Both the position numbers and the translations under genes were made by a program. This document shows positions 15,920 through 24,647 of a stretch of 64,000 nucleotides of DNA, one piece after another. The DNA comes from Streptomyces sp. Ru71 (GTDB taxonomy: Bacteria; Actinomycetota; Actinomycetes; Streptomycetales; Streptomycetaceae): positions 1 to 64,000 of the forward strand of contig NZ_PQSS01000030.1 in assembly GCF_002920535.1 (NCBI RefSeq). The letters run 5' to 3'. The notes under the pieces are model-generated. The model made no database searches. It was not told the origin of the DNA and saw nothing but the letters and a program-made list of their open reading frames with translations. Position 1 is the stretch's first letter; every line of letters begins with the position of its first letter.

Positions 15920-18085
15920 ATGACGCAGCCGTTCGAACTCCCGCACTTCTACATGCCGTATCCCGCGCGGCTGAACCCGCATCTGGAGGAGGCGCGGATC
16001 CACTCGACGCAGTGGGCGCGCGAGATGGGCATGCTGGAGGGGTCCGGGATCTGGGAGCAGTCCGACCTCGAAGCGCACGACTACGGGCTGCTCTGCGCCT
16101 ACACCCACCCCGACTGCGACGGGCCCGCCCTGTCGCTGATCACCGACTGGTACGTGTGGGTGTTCTTCTTCGACGACCACTTCCTGGACATGTTCAAGCG
16201 CACCCAGGACCGTGCCGCGGGAAAGGCCCACCTCGACCGGCTGCCGCTGTTCATGCCGCTGGACCCCGCCGCCGACGTGCCGGAACCGGAGAACCCGGTG
16301 GAGGCCGGGCTCAAGGACCTGTGGCAGCGCACGGTCCCGTCCATGTCGGTGGACTGGCGGCGCCGCTTCTCCGTCGCCACCGAGCACCTGCTCAACGAGT
16401 CGATGTGGGAGCTGTCCAACATCAACGAGGGCCGGATCGCCAACCCGGTCGAGTACATCGAGATGCGCCGCAAGGTGGGCGGCGCCCCCTGGTCGGCGGG
16501 GCTCGTGGAGTACGCCACCGCCGAGGTCCCCGCCTCGGTGGCGCTCTCCCGGCCGCTGCGGGTGCTGATGGAGACCTTCTCCGACGCCGTGCACCTGCGC
16601 AACGACCTCTTCTCCTACCAGCGCGAGGTGGAGGACGAGGGCGAGAACAGCAACGGCGTGCTCGTGCTGGAGACCTTCTTCGGCTGCACCACCCAGGAGG
16701 CCGCCGAGACCGTCAACGACGTCCTCACCTCGCGGCTGCACCAGTTCGAGCACACCGCGCTCACCGAGGTGCCCGCCCTGGCCCTGGAGCACGGGCTCAC
16801 CCCGGCCGAGGTCGCGGCCGTCGCCGCCTACACCAAGGGCTTGCAGGACTGGCAGTCCGGCGGCCACGAGTGGCACCTGCGCTCCAGCCGCTACATGAAC
16901 AAGGGGGCGCGCTCCGAGTCGCCCTGGCAGGCCCTCGCCAGCGGCCGCGGCACCTTTGCCGCCGACATCGGCGCACTGCTCGCCTCCGCCGCCCAGGACC
17001 GGCTGCGCAACTACCGGCACCAGCCCTTCCGGAAGGTGGGCCCGTCCCGCATCCCCGACCTCTACATGCCCTTCGAGCTCCGGCTCAGCCCGCATCTGGA
17101 CGGCTGCCGGTCCCGCCTGGCCGACTGGTGCCGGGCCATGGGCATCCTTCAGGAGGGCGTCTGGGACGAGGACAAGCTCCGCGCCTGCGACCTCGCCCTG
17201 TGCTCGGCCGGCCTCGACCCCGACGCCACGCCCGAGGCCCTCGACCTCAGCGCCCGGTGGCTCGCCTGGGGCACCTACGGCGACGACTACTACCCGCTCG
17301 TCTACGGACACCGCCGTGACCTGGCCGCCGCCCGCCTGACCACGGCCCGGCTGTCCGCGTGCATGCCCCTGGACGGAGAGGAGCCGGTCGTCCCCGTCAA
17401 CGCGATGGAGCGCGGCCTGCTCGACCTGTGGGCGAGCACCACCGCGCGGATGACACGGGAGCAGCGGCGTGCCGTGAAGGCCTCGGTCGACGTGATGACC
17501 GAGAGCTGGGTGTGGGAGCTGTCCAACCAGCTGCAGAACCGCGTCCCCGACCCGGTCGACTACCTGGAGATGCGCCGCCGCACCTTCGGCTCCGACCTCA
17601 CCCTGAGCCTGTGCCGCATGGGATACGGCCCCGCCGTCCCGCCCGAGGTGTACGGCAGCGGCCCGGTGCGCTCCCTGGAGAACGCCGCGTTCGACTACGC
17701 CTGCCTGCTCAACGACGTCTTCTCCTACCAGAAGGAGATCGAGTACGAGGGTGAGATCCACAACGCGATCCTTGTCGTCCAGAACTTCTTCGGCTGCGAC
17801 TATCCGCAGGCCCTCGGTGTCGTCCAGGACCTGATGACCCAGCGCATGCAGCAGTTCGAGCACGTGGCCGCGCACGAACTGCCCGTGCTGTACGACGATC
17901 TGGCGCTGAACGCCGAGGCGCGCGCGGCCATGCACGGCTATGTCACGGACCTGCAGAACTGGATGGCCGGCATCCTCAACTGGCACCGCTGCGTGGACCG
18001 CTACAAGGCCGAGTGGCTGGCCCGCCGCGCCCACGGCTTCCTGCCGGACCGGCCGCCCGCCCTGCCCGCCCTCACGCTCCGCTGA
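15920..18085 (+). CDS. geoA: germacradienol/geosmin synthase (bifunctional terpene cyclase)
   Basis: A 721-aa two-domain sesquiterpene cyclase that makes the earthy odorant geosmin from farnesyl diphosphate. The N-terminal half converts farnesyl diphosphate to germacradienol and the C-terminal half fragments and cyclises it to geosmin. In the first domain the metal motif is DDHFLD at residues 85-90 (the S. coelicolor enzyme, SCO6073, has DDHFLE) with NDLFSYQRE as the NSE triad. The second domain repeats the start (PDLYMPFELRLSPHLDG), has the degenerate GDDYYP, and NDVFSYQKE. The length fits the family. It ends with a 14-base antisense overlap with the convergent neighbour. Expression is typically linked to sporulation. 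Confidence 0.97.
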   Translation: MTQPFELPHFYMPYPARLNPHLEEARIHSTQWAREMGMLEGSGIWEQSDLEAHDYGLLCAYTHPDCDGPALSLITDWYVWVFFFDDHFLDMFKRTQDRAAGKAHLDRLPLFMPLDPAADVPEPENPVEAGLKDLWQRTVPSMSVDWRRRFSVATEHLLNESMWELSNINEGRIANPVEYIEMRRKVGGAPWSAGLVEYATAEVPASVALSRPLRVLMETFSDAVHLRNDLFSYQREVEDEGENSNGVLVLETFFGCTTQEAAETVNDVLTSRLHQFEHTALTEVPALALEHGLTPAEVAAVAAYTKGLQDWQSGGHEWHLRSSRYMNKGARSESPWQALASGRGTFAADIGALLASAAQDRLRNYRHQPFRKVGPSRIPDLYMPFELRLSPHLDGCRSRLADWCRAMGILQEGVWDEDKLRACDLALCSAGLDPDATPEALDLSARWLAWGTYGDDYYPLVYGHRRDLAAARLTTARLSACMPLDGEEPVVPVNAMERGLLDLWASTTARMTREQRRAVKASVDVMTESWVWELSNQLQNRVPDPVDYLEMRRRTFGSDLTLSLCRMGYGPAVPPEVYGSGPVRSLENAAFDYACLLNDVFSYQKEIEYEGEIHNAILVVQNFFGCDYPQALGVVQDLMTQRMQQFEHVAAHELPVLYDDLALNAEARAAMHGYVTDLQNWMAGILNWHRCVDRYKAEWLARRAHGFLPDRPPALPALTLR

Positions 18086-19010
18086 CGACCGGCACCTGCG
18101 GCGCTGCGCGCACCCGCTCCTCCAGGCGGACGACCGTCGCGTCGGCGGCCGCCCGCTCCCGCGGGCTGTCCTGCAACGCGGCGTACAGCCGCTGGGCGCG
18201 CAGCGCCTGGGGGAGGTCGCCGAGGTGCTCGAACTCCTCGGCGAGCTCCCGCAGCGGGGCGGTGTCCAGCCGCCCGGGCGCCTCCGGTCTGCGCAGCAGG
18301 CTCTGGTTCATCACGAGCGCGTCCAGGCGGCGGATGAGGGCGACCCGCACCGCCTCGGTGCGGCCCTGGACGAGGACCGGGCGGGTCCAGGTGGTCAGCG
18401 GCTGCGCCGCCGGGTCCGCGGACGCGTCCGGCGCGAGGCCCAGGTACTCCCACAGCGGCGGCAGCTCGTCGTGGTCGTGGAGGAACCGGTAGGCGTTCAG
18501 CTCCTCGGCGTTGAGCAGCACATGGTCGGGTTCGGTGCGCGTCAGCGCGCGGTGCAGCATGCCGACCAGCTCCACCGGGGAGCGCTCGGGCAGGCCGAGC
18601 CCGGCGAGCAGCTCGCGGCGCTCGTCGTCGATGCCGTAGTGCTCGCGTATCTCCTCCTCGACCTCCGCCTTGCGGGCCAGGATCCGCTCCTCGCCGTCCC
18701 TTGGCGTCAGGTCCGCGAACGCCCCCCAGTCGGCCAGCCCGATCACCACCTCCAGCGCCTCGTCGACGCTCGTACCGATCAGGCAGGCCCCGCCCTCGGA
18801 GTCCGCGTGCAGCACACCGCCGTCGGCGCACACGAAGTAGGTGCCGCCCGTGTCGTCCCCGGCCACCACGGTCAGCGGTCCGCCCGAGGCCAGCCGCACC
18901 GGCTCCACATGGCCCAGGGCCGCGCGGTCCACGTCGAAGTCGAAGGGGAAGGCGGCCAGTTCGGCCAGGCGCGGGTTCTCCCGCAGCTTGCGCAGCGCGT
19001 GATCGGTCAT
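18072..19010 (-). CDS. conserved hypothetical protein, possibly SMI1/KNR4 (SUKH)-like N-terminus
   Basis: A 312-aa soluble protein that I do not recognise firmly. The N-terminal third (DDTGGTYFVCADGGVLHADS, then LIGTSVDEALEVVIGLADWG) resembles the SMI1/KNR4 or SUKH-type fold, where such sequences occur in immunity and signalling proteins. The rest is helical, with a repeated-helix character towards the C-terminus (LRELAEEFEHLGDLPQALRAQRLYAALQD), possibly a single TPR-like hairpin. TACGTT seven bases upstream of ATG 19010 fits a leaderless start. Its 3' end overlaps the 3' end of geosmin synthase on the other strand by 14 bases. Confidence 0.75.
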   Translation of the reverse strand: MTDHALRKLRENPRLAELAAFPFDFDVDRAALGHVEPVRLASGGPLTVVAGDDTGGTYFVCADGGVLHADSEGGACLIGTSVDEALEVVIGLADWGAFADLTPRDGEERILARKAEVEEEIREHYGIDDERRELLAGLGLPERSPVELVGMLHRALTRTEPDHVLLNAEELNAYRFLHDHDELPPLWEYLGLAPDASADPAAQPLTTWTRPVLVQGRTEAVRVALIRRLDALVMNQSLLRRPEAPGRLDTAPLRELAEEFEHLGDLPQALRAQRLYAALQDSPRERAAADATVVRLEERVRAAPQVPVVSGA

Positions 19011-19147
19011 GTCACAGAACGTAACAGCGCCCACTGACAACGCCGGCCCCGCGCCGGCTCGGTGATCCTGCGCACCGGGTGACTCGGACGGGCCGCGGTC
19101 CCCTGTTCCGCGGCCCGTCCGGGCAGGCGGTTTTGCCGGCCGCGCGG

Positions 19148-19876
19148 TCAGGCGGGCACGCGGGTCCCGGCGGTCGCGTGGTCGACCGCGGCTCGGGCCA
19201 GTCCCCGGATCATCGGGTGCGGGCGCGAGCCGTCGCCGTACAACTCCGGCTGGAACAGGGACGCGAGGAAGAAGGGGTGGCCTGGCAGTTCCGCCACGCG
19301 GACCTGGCCCCGCGGGTCGCGCCCGCTGAAGCGCAGCCCGTGCCGGGAGAGCGTGTCGAGGTGGCGGGACGGGCCGTAGTGGCACGAGTAGCGCTCCACG
19401 GTCCGCTCGGCACCGATGACCGTCTGGGCGAGCGACCCCGCCTCCAGCAGGACGGTGTCCTCGTGGCCGGCGAGCGAGCAGGCCAGCGGCTCGATGAGGA
19501 AGTCCTCGGCGTCGGGGTCGTTCTCCGCGTGCGCCACCCCGGTCAGCCCGCACGCGCCCCGGGCGAACTCCAGCAGCGCGTGCTGGAAGCCGCCGCAGGT
19601 GCCCAGGAACGGGATGCCCTGAGTGCGCGCGGTGCGGATCGCGGCGAGGACGCCGGCCTCGCTGCGGTAGGGGCTGCCCGGCACCACCCACACGGCGTCG
19701 AAGCCGCGCACCGCGCCCTCGGCCTCGGCGTCCTCGGAGGGGATCCAGTAGGCGTCCAGCACGAGCCGGTCGTGTGCGGCGAGCGTGTGGAGCAGCTCGG
19801 GGATACGGGTGTGGGAGACGACGTTGGGGGACCGGTCGCCCACCAGGGCGACCTTCGCGACTTCGGTGGTGGTCAT
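19148..19876 (-). CDS. CTP-synthase C-terminal-like class I glutamine amidotransferase domain protein
   Basis: A 242-aa stand-alone glutamine-amidotransferase domain related to the C-terminus of CTP synthase. The nucleophile elbow LGTCGGFQ places the cysteine at residue 94. At the position where CTP synthase has the catalytic His-Pro-Glu, this protein has LFQPEL, so the histidine is replaced by Gln209 while the glutamate remains. Homologues of this kind are annotated as CTP synthase C-terminal region-related proteins; their reaction is unknown. Without a synthetase partner and without the histidine, ordinary glutaminase activity is doubtful. ATG 19876 has CAGGAT seven bases upstream. It is divergent from a LysR gene, the classical regulator-target arrangement. 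Confidence 0.88.
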   Translation of the reverse strand: MTTTEVAKVALVGDRSPNVVSHTRIPELLHTLAAHDRLVLDAYWIPSEDAEAEGAVRGFDAVWVVPGSPYRSEAGVLAAIRTARTQGIPFLGTCGGFQHALLEFARGACGLTGVAHAENDPDAEDFLIEPLACSLAGHEDTVLLEAGSLAQTVIGAERTVERYSCHYGPSRHLDTLSRHGLRFSGRDPRGQVRVAELPGHPFFLASLFQPELYGDGSRPHPMIRGLARAAVDHATAGTRVPA

Positions 19877-19933
19877 GGCCACCATCCTGGGCGGGCTGCC
19901 AGGTTCACGTCCAACGATGATCCCTGCACGATC

Positions 19934-19950
19934 CATAAGCAACGCTGATG
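19934..19950. promoter_or_regulatory. LysR-type operator dyad between the amidotransferase and LysR genes
   Basis: CATAAGC (19934-19940), AAC, GCTGATG (19944-19950): a 7-bp inverted repeat with one mismatch, in the 88-base divergent region. It ends 14 bases before the LysR ATG and is placed to control both directions. Confidence 0.5.
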
Positions 19951-19964
19951 CCATGCTGGGCAAC

Positions 19965-20831
19965 ATGGACCCGCACCTGCTGCGCACCTTCGTCGCCGTC
20001 GCCCGCCTGGCCTCCTTCTCCGAGGCGGCCCGCGAACTCGGCTACACCCAGTCAGCCGTCTCCCAGCACATCGCCGCGCTGGAGCAGGACCTCGGCGCCC
20101 CGCTGCTCACCCGCCGGCCGGTCGCCCCCACCCCGGCGGGTGAGCGGCTGCTGGAGCACGCGGGTCCGCTGCTGCTGCGCCTGGACGCCGCCCGCGCCGA
20201 CGTGTCCCGCATCGCGGCCGCCCCGGACCGGGGCCTGACCCTGGCGGCCACGGCCACCGCGCTCGGGCCGGCCGTCGTGGCGGCCCTGCCGGCCGCGGGC
20301 GTGACCGTACGGGTGCTGCCCCGCGAGGAGGTGCCCGCCGCGGTCGCCACCGGCACGGCCGACCTCGGCCTGGCCGACGGTCTCGCCGCACCCAGCGACC
20401 CGCTCCGCCTGGCCGACGTGGCGCCCCTGACCGCGTACGGCGTGGGGGAGGAGCCGGTCTGCGTCCTGCTGCCGGCGGCGCATCCGCTGGCCGGCCGTCC
20501 CGGCCTGGCGCTGGACGACCTCGCCGACGCCCGCTGGCTGGACGCCCCCGACGCCGGGCTGCCGCTCGCCCAGCTGCGGGCCGCGAACGCGGGGCGCGGC
20601 TTCCGGCCGTCCCTGCGCTACGAGGGCACCGACGTGCGCGCCCTGGCCTCGCTGGCCGCCGCCGGGCACGGCCTGACCCTGCTGCCCCGCACGGCGGCCG
20701 GTGCCGTACCCGGCGCGGTCGCCGTGCCGGTGACCAGGCCCCGGCTCGTGCACCGCACCGAACTGCTGTACGCGGGCCCGCCCCGAGGCGCTGCGGCGGC
20801 CCTGGCGGACGCCCTCGGGGGACGGCCCTGA
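19965..20831 (+). CDS. LysR-family transcriptional regulator
   Basis: A 288-aa LysR-type regulator. The winged helix-turn-helix is the N-terminal 60 residues (LLRTFVAVARLASFSEAARE, then TQSAVSQHIAALEQDLGAPL). The remainder is the periplasmic-binding-protein-like effector domain. ATG 19965 gives the standard MDPHLLRTF start; CATGCT seven bases upstream suits a leaderless transcript. It is divergent from the CTP-synthase-like amidotransferase gene and a CATAAGC dyad lies between them, so autoregulation and control of that gene are likely. The effector is unknown. Confidence 0.92.
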   Translation: MDPHLLRTFVAVARLASFSEAARELGYTQSAVSQHIAALEQDLGAPLLTRRPVAPTPAGERLLEHAGPLLLRLDAARADVSRIAAAPDRGLTLAATATALGPAVVAALPAAGVTVRVLPREEVPAAVATGTADLGLADGLAAPSDPLRLADVAPLTAYGVGEEPVCVLLPAAHPLAGRPGLALDDLADARWLDAPDAGLPLAQLRAANAGRGFRPSLRYEGTDVRALASLAAAGHGLTLLPRTAAGAVPGAVAVPVTRPRLVHRTELLYAGPPRGAAAALADALGGRP

Positions 20832-20962
20832 GCTGGTGGAACAGGGCCCTCCGCACCCTGGAGGGCGGGCCCTCTTCCCGCTGTCGACGGCCGGTCAGTC
20901 TCACTCTTTCGTGGCACGTTCCGCGCCGGTGCGCCGGGTAGAGCACCAGCCGGAGGCGAACC

Positions 20963-21550
20963 ATGGAACACACCGCGTTGCGTCCCAAGCCGATGCCCGG
21001 CCGCGACCCCGGCGGCACCCGCCCCGAGGCCCGGCCCCGGCGCCCGCACGCCGCGCGACGCCGCGGCCGGCGGCTCACCACCTGGCTGTTCGGCCTGCTC
21101 GTCGGTACGGTCCTGGTCCTGGCCGGTGTCGGGCTCGGCACCGTCGGCGCCACGGTGATCGGCTGGAGCAAGGTCGCCGACCTGCAACGGCAGGCCGCCG
21201 CGCACCGCCCGCCCGGCCCCGCTCCCGCCTCACCGTCACCGGGCGCCCCGAGCCAGGCCCCCGCGCCCGCCGCCCCCGCCGTGGTGCGGGCGACCCTCGG
21301 CGTGGAGGTGATGGACGCGCAGAAGCCCGGCGCCCTCGTCGTCGGCGTGCACGTGCCCGGCCCGGGCTACACGGCCGGTCTCGTGCGCGGGGACATCGTG
21401 CTCGCCGTCGGCCGGACCCGCGTCGACTCCGCCGCCGACCTGGCGCGGGCCGTCGCCGGGGCGCACCCGGGCCGACGGGTCGTGCTGACGGTGAGACACC
21501 GCAGCGGCGGCTACCAGCAGTTGACCGCCGTGCCGGGAATCGTCACGTGA
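20963..21550 (+). CDS. membrane-anchored PDZ-domain protein
   Basis: A 195-aa protein with a basic N-terminus (many Arg), one membrane segment at about residues 39-65 (TTWLFGLLVGTVLVLAGVGL), a Pro/Ala-rich spacer, and a C-terminal PDZ domain (LGVEVMDAQKPGALVVGVHV, GYTAGLVRGDIVLAVGRTRV). It looks like an HtrA-type protease stripped of its trypsin-like domain, so it probably binds exposed C-termini outside the membrane as an adaptor. GGAGG lies six bases before the ATG. The gene converges on a metallophosphoesterase and the two coding ends overlap by eight bases. Confidence 0.88.
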   Translation: MEHTALRPKPMPGRDPGGTRPEARPRRPHAARRRGRRLTTWLFGLLVGTVLVLAGVGLGTVGATVIGWSKVADLQRQAAAHRPPGPAPASPSPGAPSQAPAPAAPAVVRATLGVEVMDAQKPGALVVGVHVPGPGYTAGLVRGDIVLAVGRTRVDSAADLARAVAGAHPGRRVVLTVRHRSGGYQQLTAVPGIVT

Positions 21551-22298
21551 CCGGCCGGAAGTGGCTGGTGAGCCGCCCGGCGTCGTCCAGCACGTGGAAG
21601 GCCAGCCCCACGGGCGCCTCCCGGTCGGCCACCTCCTCGCCCTCCCAGGGCAGCCGCAGTGTCCAGGTCACACCCGGGCCGACGACCAGGGGCCGGCCGG
21701 CGAACGCGGTCGCGGCCGCCGAGTGCGCGTGCCCGGTGATCAGCCCCGCGATCTCCGGCCGCCGCTCCATCAGGGCGGCCAGCGCCTCCGGTGCGCCCAG
21801 CTGGTAGGAGTCGGGCAGCGGGTGGTGCAGCGCGACGGGCGGGTGGTGGAAGGCGAGCAGCACCGGCAGGCGCCCGCCGAGCTCGTCGAGCGTCGCCTCG
21901 ATCCAGTCGTACGTCGCCGCGTCCAGCGCCCCGTCGTCCCGGCCCGGAATGCTGGAGTCGCACATCAGCACGGCGCCCCCGGCGAAGACGCGCACCTCGT
22001 TGACCGGCTCCTCGGAGGCCGGCAGCCCCAGCAGGGCCTTGCGGTAGGCGGGGCGGCGGTCGTGATTGCCGGGGCAGGTGAGCACGGGCACGGGTGCCGA
22101 GCCGTCGCGCAGGCCCAGGATGCGGGCCGCCTCCTCGTACTCGGCCTCGGCGCCGTGGTCCGCGATGTCCCCGGTGACCAGCACCGCGTCCACGCGGCCC
22201 GGCAGCTCCCACAGCCGGTCGCGCACCTGCTCGGCCCGGCGCGTCGCCCGGGCGGTCCCGTCCAGGTGCAGATCGCTGATGTGCGCGAGTACGAGCAC
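21543..22298 (-). CDS. calcineurin-like metallophosphoesterase (CpdA-like)
   Basis: A 251-aa cytoplasmic phosphoesterase. All five metallophosphoesterase blocks are present: ISDLHLDG, VTGDIADHG, CPGNHDR, FHHPP and TGHAH, which carry the His, Asp and Asn ligands of the di-metal centre. The family includes 3',5'-cyclic-nucleotide phosphodiesterases of CpdA type, so cAMP or another cyclic nucleotide is a reasonable but unproven substrate. Translation starts at GTG 22298 with GGGAGGG upstream. The upstream 210 bases to the divergent M24 peptidase are relatively AT-rich near ATTAATGG, a probable promoter area. Confidence 0.92.
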   Translation of the reverse strand: MLVLAHISDLHLDGTARATRRAEQVRDRLWELPGRVDAVLVTGDIADHGAEAEYEEAARILGLRDGSAPVPVLTCPGNHDRRPAYRKALLGLPASEEPVNEVRVFAGGAVLMCDSSIPGRDDGALDAATYDWIEATLDELGGRLPVLLAFHHPPVALHHPLPDSYQLGAPEALAALMERRPEIAGLITGHAHSAAATAFAGRPLVVGPGVTWTLRLPWEGEEVADREAPVGLAFHVLDDAGRLTSHFRPVT

Positions 22299-22508
22299 GT
22301 CGTACTCCCTCCCCGTCGGTATTAATGGTGTGCACGCATCAAAGCATTAGCTGTGGCGCGCGGGCAACGAGCCGCCGTCGGTCACGGGTGGGGAAACCGG
22401 CTCGCGTGGCCCCCTCGGGGCGGGCAGGATGCTGCCAGGCGAGACTGATCCTTCCGGAAGTCCGGTCGACGACGTCCGGGCAGACCCTTCGTCAGACAGG
22501 AGAGGCCG

Positions 22509-23636
22509 ATGACCGGCACCGCGCCCGCACCGTTCGGCGCCGAGGACTACCGGGCCCGGATGGAGCGCGCCGCGCGCACCGCCGCCGACGCGGGCCTCGC
22601 CGGGCTGCTCGTCGCACCGGGGCCCGACCTGGTGTGGCTCACCGGCTACGCGCCCACCGCCGTCACCGAGCGTCTCACCCTGCTGGTCCTCGCCCCCGGA
22701 CGCGACCCGGTCCTCGTCGTGCCCACCCTGGAGGCCCCGGACGCCGCCCACGCGGCCGGCGCGTCCGCCCTGACCCTGCGCGACTGGACCGACGGCACCG
22801 ACCCCTACGCCGCCACCGCGGACCTCCTCGACGCGGGCGGCCGGTTCGGCATCAGCGACAACACCTGGGCCCTGCACCTGCTGGGCCTTCAGCGGGCCCT
22901 GCCCGGCAGCTCCTACGCCGCGCTCACCGACGCCCTGCCGATGCTGCGGGCCGTCAAGGACGCCGCCGAGCTGCGGCTCCTGGCCGCCGCGGGCGCCGCC
23001 GCCGACGCGGCGTTCGAGGAGATCCGCACGGTTCCCTTCGCCGGCCGCCGGGAACGCGAGGTCGGCGCCGACCTCGCCGACCTGCTGCGCCGCTTCGGCC
23101 ACTCCCAGGTCGACTTCACCATCGTCGGCTCAGGACCCAACGGCGCCAACCCGCACCACGAGGTCGGCGACCGCGTCATCGAACGCGGCGACATGGTCGT
23201 CCTCGACTTCGGCGGCCTCAAGGACGGCTACGGCTCCGACACCACCCGCACCGTCCACGTCGGCGAACCCACCGACGAGGAACGCCGGGTCCACGACATC
23301 GTGCGCGAGGCGCAGGAGGCCGGCTGCGCCGCCGTGCGCCCCGGCGTCGCCTGCCAGGAGGTCGACCGCGCCGCCCGCAAGGTCATCGAGGACGCCGGGT
23401 ACGGGAAGTACTTCATCCACCGCACCGGCCACGGCATCGGCGTCACCACGCACGAGCCGCCCTACATGATCGAGGGCGAGGAGCAGCCGCTCGTGCCCGG
23501 CATGTGCTTCTCCGTGGAGCCCGGCATCTACCTGCCCGGCCGGTTCGGGGTGCGCATCGAGGACATCGTGACCGTCACCGAGGACGGCGGCCGGCGGCTG
23601 AACAACACCACCCGCGAGATGGTCATAGTGGACTGA
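22509..23636 (+). CDS. M24 family metallopeptidase (Xaa-Pro dipeptidase / aminopeptidase P type)
   Basis: A 375-aa cytoplasmic peptidase of the pita-bread fold. The N-terminal creatinase-like domain contains LVWLTGYAPTAV. The C-terminal catalytic domain has all five metal ligands in order: VVLDFGG, GSDTTRT, RTGHGIGV, FSVEPGIY and RIEDIV. It should cleave peptides with proline in the second position. The start has AGGAGAGG eight bases upstream. The APH-like gene follows after 51 bases on the same strand and may be co-transcribed. Confidence 0.94.
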   Translation: MTGTAPAPFGAEDYRARMERAARTAADAGLAGLLVAPGPDLVWLTGYAPTAVTERLTLLVLAPGRDPVLVVPTLEAPDAAHAAGASALTLRDWTDGTDPYAATADLLDAGGRFGISDNTWALHLLGLQRALPGSSYAALTDALPMLRAVKDAAELRLLAAAGAAADAAFEEIRTVPFAGRREREVGADLADLLRRFGHSQVDFTIVGSGPNGANPHHEVGDRVIERGDMVVLDFGGLKDGYGSDTTRTVHVGEPTDEERRVHDIVREAQEAGCAAVRPGVACQEVDRAARKVIEDAGYGKYFIHRTGHGIGVTTHEPPYMIEGEEQPLVPGMCFSVEPGIYLPGRFGVRIEDIVTVTEDGGRRLNNTTREMVIVD

Positions 23637-23687
23637 GGACGACACCGACACCACCATCACCCATCGAGCGAGTGACGACGGCGCGAC

Positions 23688-24617
23688 ATGACCCAGGCAC
23701 CGACACCCACCGCGGACACCGTCCGCAGACTGGTCCGCACCCTGCTGAAGGACGCCGGGAACGACACCTCCGGCCCCGACGTCCGGCCCGTCTCCGAAGG
23801 CGGCGAGCACTGCACCTGGTGGGTGGGCACCCGCCATGTGCTGCGCCTCGCCCCCGACCGTGAGGCCGCCGCCCGGCAGCGCCGCGAACTGCGCCTGCGC
23901 GACCTGGTCCGCCCGCACCTGCCCGTGGCCGTGCCCACCAGCGTGGCCCACGGGGAGTGGAGCCCCGGCCTGACCTACACCCTCGACACCCTGGTGCCGG
24001 GCGGTACGGCCGAGGAGCACGACGTCTCCGCGATCGGCGAGGCCGACCTCGCCGGCTTCCTCACCGGGCTGCGCGCGGTGCCCGCCCGCCAGGCCGAGAC
24101 GCTCGGCGTGCCGCGCGCCGCCCCGCGCTCCCTGGAGGCGCTGCGCCGCATGGCCGTGCCCGCCGCCCGGACCCTGGGCACCGCCGAGGAGTTCGACCCC
24201 GCGCGGCTGGCGCAGCTCACCCCGCCCGGCGCGGCCCAGCTCGCCGCGCAGGCGGGCACCGCCGTCCTCGTCCACCACCACCTCAAGGGCGAGCACCTCG
24301 TGGTCAGCGCCGACGGCCGGGTGCGCGGCGTCCTGGACTGGACCGGCGTCGTCCTCGGCGACCCGGCCGAGGACATCGCCGGCCTCGCGCTCGCCGTCGG
24401 CTCCGGGGCCGCCGTGCGCGCCGCGACCCTCGCCGGGTACGGCGCCCGGCCCTGCCTGCGCGGCCTGTGGCTGGCCCGCTGCGACAGCGTCATCCGCCTC
24501 GCCGAACGGATCGAGGGCCGCGACGACAGCTCCCTGGAACTCCTCCAGACCCAGCTGCAGCGGGCCTGGGAGGCGATCCTGCTGGAACGGGTGACGGAGC
24601 TGCGGGAGGACGGGTAG
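23688..24617 (+). CDS. APH/choline-kinase-fold phosphotransferase-like protein with altered catalytic loop
   Basis: A 309-aa protein of the aminoglycoside phosphotransferase fold. The N-lobe has VSEGGEHCTWWVGTRHVLRLAP, and the C-lobe has LVHHHLKGEHLVV followed by VLDWTGVVLGDP. In active members the catalytic loop reads His-x-Asp; here residues 196-198 are His-His-His, so the catalytic Asp is His198, a change explained by one base (GAC to CAC). The Mg-binding Asp of the DWT motif is kept. The protein may be an inactive binding protein or use another residue. No clear Shine-Dalgarno precedes the ATG. It ends 39 bases from the convergent treZ. Confidence 0.85.
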   Translation: MTQAPTPTADTVRRLVRTLLKDAGNDTSGPDVRPVSEGGEHCTWWVGTRHVLRLAPDREAAARQRRELRLRDLVRPHLPVAVPTSVAHGEWSPGLTYTLDTLVPGGTAEEHDVSAIGEADLAGFLTGLRAVPARQAETLGVPRAAPRSLEALRRMAVPAARTLGTAEEFDPARLAQLTPPGAAQLAAQAGTAVLVHHHLKGEHLVVSADGRVRGVLDWTGVVLGDPAEDIAGLALAVGSGAAVRAATLAGYGARPCLRGLWLARCDSVIRLAERIEGRDDSSLELLQTQLQRAWEAILLERVTELREDG

Positions 24618-24647
24618 GAGCGCCGGGGGCCGGGGGCGCCGACTGCG

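Noticed and set aside
13661..18034. A stop-free minus-strand frame of about 1450 codons spanning the P450, hydrolase and geosmin synthase region
   Set aside because: It results from high G+C and few stop codons. Only 13661-14923 matches a protein family; the rest lies antisense to geosmin synthase, with low-complexity translation.
13661..18085. A larger biosynthetic gene cluster around geosmin synthase
   Set aside because: Flanking genes (DUF89, cprB, unknown protein, amidotransferase) do not include further biosynthetic enzymes beyond the P450-hydrolase pair.
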